Source: Bursaphelenchus xylophilus
Lineage: Eukaryota; Nematoda; Chromadorea; Rhabditida; Aphelenchoididae
Reading direction: 5' to 3'
Length of the DNA stretch: 64,000 bases
NCBI GenBank assembly: GCA_904066235.2
Contig: CAJFCV020000004.1
Location: forward strand, 4,774,001-4,838,000
This document shows, piece after piece, positions 56,838-64,000 of this stretch (position 1 is the first letter of the stretch; each line of letters opens with the position of its first letter). The translations under genes were made by a program, and so were the position numbers. Below the pieces are notes generated by a model. It saw nothing but the letters and a program-made list of their open reading frames with translations, made no database searches and had not been told where the DNA came from.

Positions 56838-58618
56838 ATGCCGTGCGGCCGTTTATTTTTTCTAATATTCCTTGCCTTAACAATCGCCGAATGTACAGGA
56901 AGCTTTGAAAATCAACATCAAAGTTGTGGTACTCTGTAAGCAGCATTGTTCCAGTTATTTTTCATGCTTCCAGTTCCCCCACCTTCCATTCCATCCCTGT
57001 GTATCGCTATTTGTTGACTGAGGTATGCGATTTTTACATTTGGAAATACCGTTACGGAGATCAGAGCATGTCACAGTATGACGAGGCATATAAATATTAT
57101 GTGGGGAGAGACGGACCGTGCAGGGCAAACAATGTGAATTTAATCATCGGAAGACAAAACGCAATCCATTTTATCATCAGGAAGGATGGCGAAAACTTGT
57201 TCTATCTGTACGTATGCCATCATTTGTACACTAAAATTTTTGGGTCAACAATAATCGAGAAATTAGCCCCTTAAAAATCCCCGCTATTTTTGCTGAAAAA
57301 GGGAGTACCTCTTTCCCGTTATTACATTTTTATTTTTAGAATTCGCCCCAAAGATCTCCCATCAGAAGAAGGAGATGTTTTCCATCGCCACTTGGAAACC
57401 AATGCCGCTGAATTTGCCCTCGCCTTTGACTATCAATTTGAAGATTGTTATGAGATGAGCAGGACCACGAGAAGATCTACTCTTCGATGTTATTATTGGG
57501 ACGGTCAGAAAAGACTCTTCAGAATTGATGTTCATCTTATATGTAAAAGCAAAAATGTTTGCAGAGTGTAAGTTTATGCGAGTTTAATGTGATTTTATCA
57601 TCTTTTCAGAACAACATCTCATCAGACTCAGCTCACCGATCAGAATAATGTGGCCCACAAATTATTTGTCCAGTCTGTTAATAATCAGACTGTAATATAC
57701 TTTTTCACTTCACAGTTCAAACAATATATCCAAAGGTATATTGAAGGATCAGTGCTGACTCATTTGACGCAACATTCCATCCATAAAATAAGTGATGGAT
57801 ACAAAATGAAAAAGTTTTTGAACGTGGGAAGTGATGTGGTGATCACTGTGGAGTGCAGGGAGGACATGGGAAACTGCAGTTATTATGTCAATACTGTGTC
57901 CGATGTAAGAGCTTATATGTATATTCTTCGGCATGTGAATAATGGTCGGAGTGTCGTGATAATTTTTTTTTTCGATTTATAAAAATTATACGATCTTTTA
58001 GCTTGATATTTGCTGAATTTCGGAGATTTTGTTACCAAAAGTTGTGGATGGAATTTCTACAGAATCTGTAAATTTATTTTTTAGCAATCGGGCTCCGACA
58101 CCACCTGTCTCTTCCACCTGGACCGTTTCATTGTCACTGGATTCACCCGCCTTGTTCCCCCCTCCTTATTACACGTCCCCAAACGTCGATTATCCCCGAC
58201 CATTCCCTGGAAGAGGGAGCCAAGTCCTGATTTTTATTTCCATGTCTACTTTTTGGCTTCATACACTGTCTTCGCAATGTTGTTGATGCTGTCATTGGAT
58301 GTGGCGACTCAGTTGAGAAGGAAAAAGATGAATAAAATGTTCAAAGAAATGAAAAGATTCTTTAAAGATTATAATGTGATGATTCCGAAGAGAGAGGAGG
58401 TCCAAGATGTGTATAAAAACGGATTGGTCCGGGATCTCAAGGATTATCAGATGGAATTCAAGGAGAAACTGGGCATCGTTGGTAAGGATACTGTAGCAGA
58501 TGATGACTTTATGGATAAAATTAAAAATATTTTGTGTTTTTTAGAGGAAGATCCATTCGAAGTGAAGCGTTTAAAACCAGAAAGATCTTACGATGACATT
58601 ACCAATTACACCTTGTAG
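56838..58618 (+). CDS. Type I membrane protein of unknown function
   Basis: Exons 56838-56935, 56974-57207, 57340-57567, 57610-57904, 58085-58481 and 58545-58618 give 441 residues. Signal peptide at residues 1-20 (RLFFLIFLALTIAEC). The ectodomain of ~310 residues has a handful of spaced cysteines and many Tyr/Asp/Arg (DEAYKYYVGRDGPC, CYYWDGQKRLFRIDVHLICK, VVITVECREDMGNCSYYV). One transmembrane helix (ASYTVFAMLLMLSLDVA) precedes a basic cytoplasmic tail of ~105 residues (KMNKMFKEMKRFFKDY.., ending SYDDITNYTL). The paired cysteines suggest a beta-rich extracellular fold. I do not recognise a family. The donor after 57904 is a standard gtaaga. Confidence 0.7.
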
Positions 58619-59027
58619 AGTTGGAATAAATTTTTATATTATACTGGACATCTATTAAAATTAATTCCTACCGAAATGTAAAACTTTATTCAAAATTTAT
58701 GGATTATGCGAAAAAAGAGATTTTCGGACCCGAATTTCAGAAGCATCGGTTACAACGATAACAACAGTACTTTCCTTTGTATATTTTCAAAAAAAAAACA
58801 ACCTAATGGGAGACGAGACCTAAATATTTTTAAGCGTTTTCTTTTCACAGAACGTTTCAGTGAATCGGCCACAAAAAATATTAAATTTACAGTGCAAAAA
58901 TATGGCTGGCTACAAAATATTATGGCCAAAGCGATGGCCGGACATTATACTAGACTAAGAAGAAAAGGAAATCCACTCGGATGATGGGATATGTTCTCGG
59001 AAGGGAGATTATTAATTAAAAATTAAG
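58619..59027. other. Convergent 3' region (membrane protein / PKC)
   Basis: About 410 bp holding both 3' UTRs. A 92-codon plus-strand frame at 58706-58984 lies here but lacks protein-like features and overlaps the PKC 3' UTR on the other strand. Confidence 0.45.
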
Positions 59028-62896
<3,869 letters not shown>

Positions 62897-63758
62897 ATTT
62901 GTAGCTAAGAAGTTGTAAGAAATGGTCAAAAGTAATCGTGCATGCCGTCTCCCCTCCCATCTTCGATCACGTTCTCCCCATTAAACTCCCGTTTTCCGAT
63001 TGTTTTTTTCCCAGAAAAGAGTTTGATTCAGGCCGAATCTGGAGAAAGATGACATCATCCCGAAAGGGAAGAGCCCCCATCTAATCAGCCAAACCGCCGA
63101 GGCTGATAAGTGGCTGATAAACAACCTGCCGAACACCCAAAATCAATGGTTTAAATGAAGCGCGACAAAGGTGAAAGTAAAGGAAAAAAACTCAAGGTAA
63201 AGGGGGGGAGGGAGCGATCGCTCGAGGCGGGCAGCGACAAGAGGAGGGGGACAGCGATCCACGGTTTTCTCGCTTCTCCCCCCTCTTCACGTGCGTCGCG
63301 GCGAAAGACCAGGACCCTATTATAACACAACAAAAATGCAAAACTTTTGCTGGGGAACTAACTTTGATAGCGGGGAGGCTGAGTCATGGACTGGTTCCTG
63401 ATCTGTGACGCGATCTCCGTGACGTCAGGTCAGAGGTTAGCGCTCTTCCATTGTGACGTCGCCGCTTCCAAAAGGAGCTGTTTTTTCAACGACTTGAATT
63501 GAATCTTATTTTGGAAGATAAACACTTTAGAGCCCACAGTAAAAGTCAATAAAAAGAAGCTTGTCGTTTATGAAACAACTTGTCTTTTATTCAAGGAAAT
63601 GACCTTAGGCCTGTCTTAAATTGAAGGAAATGACCTTACAATTCGATTTTCCCTGAATTGAAGTAAATGACCTTCGACGTAGAGTACGTGTACATACATA
63701 GTATAACAAGACCTAAACCCATATCCGAAACCTTGTCAAAGCTGCATAAAAGGCCCTG
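62897..63758. promoter_or_regulatory. PKC upstream region with AP-1/TRE, CRE and repeated TGACCTT sites
   Basis: The region contains TGAGTCA at 63380-63386 (AP-1/TRE consensus), TGACGTCA at 63420-63427 (full CRE), a CRE-like TGACGTC at 63454-63460, and three copies of TGACCTT (63600, 63631, 63668). The TGACCTT copies lie within a repeated GAAG[GT]AAATGACCTT unit, the reverse complement of the nuclear-receptor half-site AAGGTCA. A GC-rich block surrounds 63200-63320. The sites are exact sequence matches. Their function is inferred. The part right of about 63575 may belong to the 3' UTR of another minus-strand gene. Confidence 0.5.
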
Positions 63759-64000
63759 TCAACGAGTAATATCAATACATCTCTCCCCCCAAACCCTGTA
63801 AATGTCATCCAGACCGCCTCGAGGCCAATTGGCCACATTCTGCACGGAGATGAGACCGGGGACGTCGCGCATCCAAATCGAGGCCAATTTGAGAAAGTGG
63901 CCAAGGAAATGCTGATTGGGCCCAGAGAGAAAAATGGATTCAAATTTCAGACTCACTGGCCCGGAGGGGAAATTGATTTAAGAACGTTTCAGATGTTTGG
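63759..64000 (-). CDS. Possible 3' terminal exon of an unknown gene running off the window
   Basis: On the minus strand an open frame (from about 63980 to a TGA at 63759) reads ..FLSGPNQHFLGHFLKLASIW, MRDVPGLISVQNVANWPRGG, LDDIYRVWGERCIDITR. It has a natural amino-acid mix, and an AATAAA on the minus strand near 63590 would serve as its poly(A) signal. No acceptor is obvious and the family is unknown. A second overlapping frame (63713-63943) is less protein-like. Partial at the window edge. Confidence 0.3.

Noticed and set aside
58706..58984. 92-codon frame beside the PKC 3' end
   Set aside because: Basic, AT-driven composition, falls in the 3' UTR of two converging genes, no family features.

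Overview
This window looks like a piece of a nematode nuclear genome. It has many compact multi-exon genes on both strands. Introns are often only 34-60 bp, with GT donors and tttcag or ttttag acceptors. Several start codons sit directly behind a tttcag acceptor, as expected if a spliced leader is added. One gene carries CC-domain-type repeats that I associate with nematodes. I cannot name the species. Exon models were built by hand, checking that every splice preserves reading frame.

Layout. 1-2 kb: nothing recognised. 2.0-4.5 kb: a small Ly6/three-finger GPI-type protein (+) converging on a TACC-family centrosome protein (-). 5.6-7.2 kb: an F-box protein (-). 7.5-9.5 kb: an unrecognised small gene followed after 8 nt by a kaptin (KICSTOR) homologue (+). 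9.7 kb: ribosomal protein eL39 (-). 10.3-11.5 kb: two unrecognised small genes. 12-15.1 kb: uridine-cytidine kinase-like 1 (+). 15.8-19.6 kb: DEAH splicing helicase PRP16/MOG-1 (+). 19.9-20.75 kb: an unknown Pro/Gln-rich protein (+). 20.9-22.1 kb: UFD1 (+).

22.1-29.6 kb is a gene desert. It contains a 1.5-kb foldback element with ~593-bp inverted arms and leads into sidekick (29.6-38.0 kb, +; 6 Ig and about 13 FN3 domains, a transmembrane segment, and a tail ending GFSSFV). 38.3-39.2 kb: BTB protein (-). 39.35-40.9 kb: a HIRA-like protein that lacks the WD40 half (-), head-to-head with CSN8 (41.1-42.1 kb, +). 42.5-45.4 kb: three secreted-protein genes, namely a small dibasic-rich precursor, a triple CC-repeat protein, and an Ala/Pro-rich repeat protein with RKKR sites. 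47.8-49.7 kb: a perfect head-to-head inverted duplication of an unknown 94-residue gene. 50.4-51.0 kb: an unknown basic protein (+). 51.3-53.6 kb: mitoribosomal mS39/PTCD3 (-). 54.8-58.6 kb: a small basic ORF and two single-pass membrane proteins. 59.0-62.9 kb: a novel-type protein kinase C (-). At the right edge there is a possible 3' exon of one more minus-strand gene.

The genes are mostly housekeeping (splicing, ubiquitin and COP9, ribosome, mitoribosome, nucleotide salvage, chromatin) plus signalling and adhesion. There is no single pathway cluster. The points most worth following are the WD40-less HIRA, the frequent GC-AG introns, the kaptin gene in a probable dicistron, a CSN8 gene in a nematode, the inverted gene pair, the foldback element, and a novel PKC with a conventional-type tyrosine in C1B.
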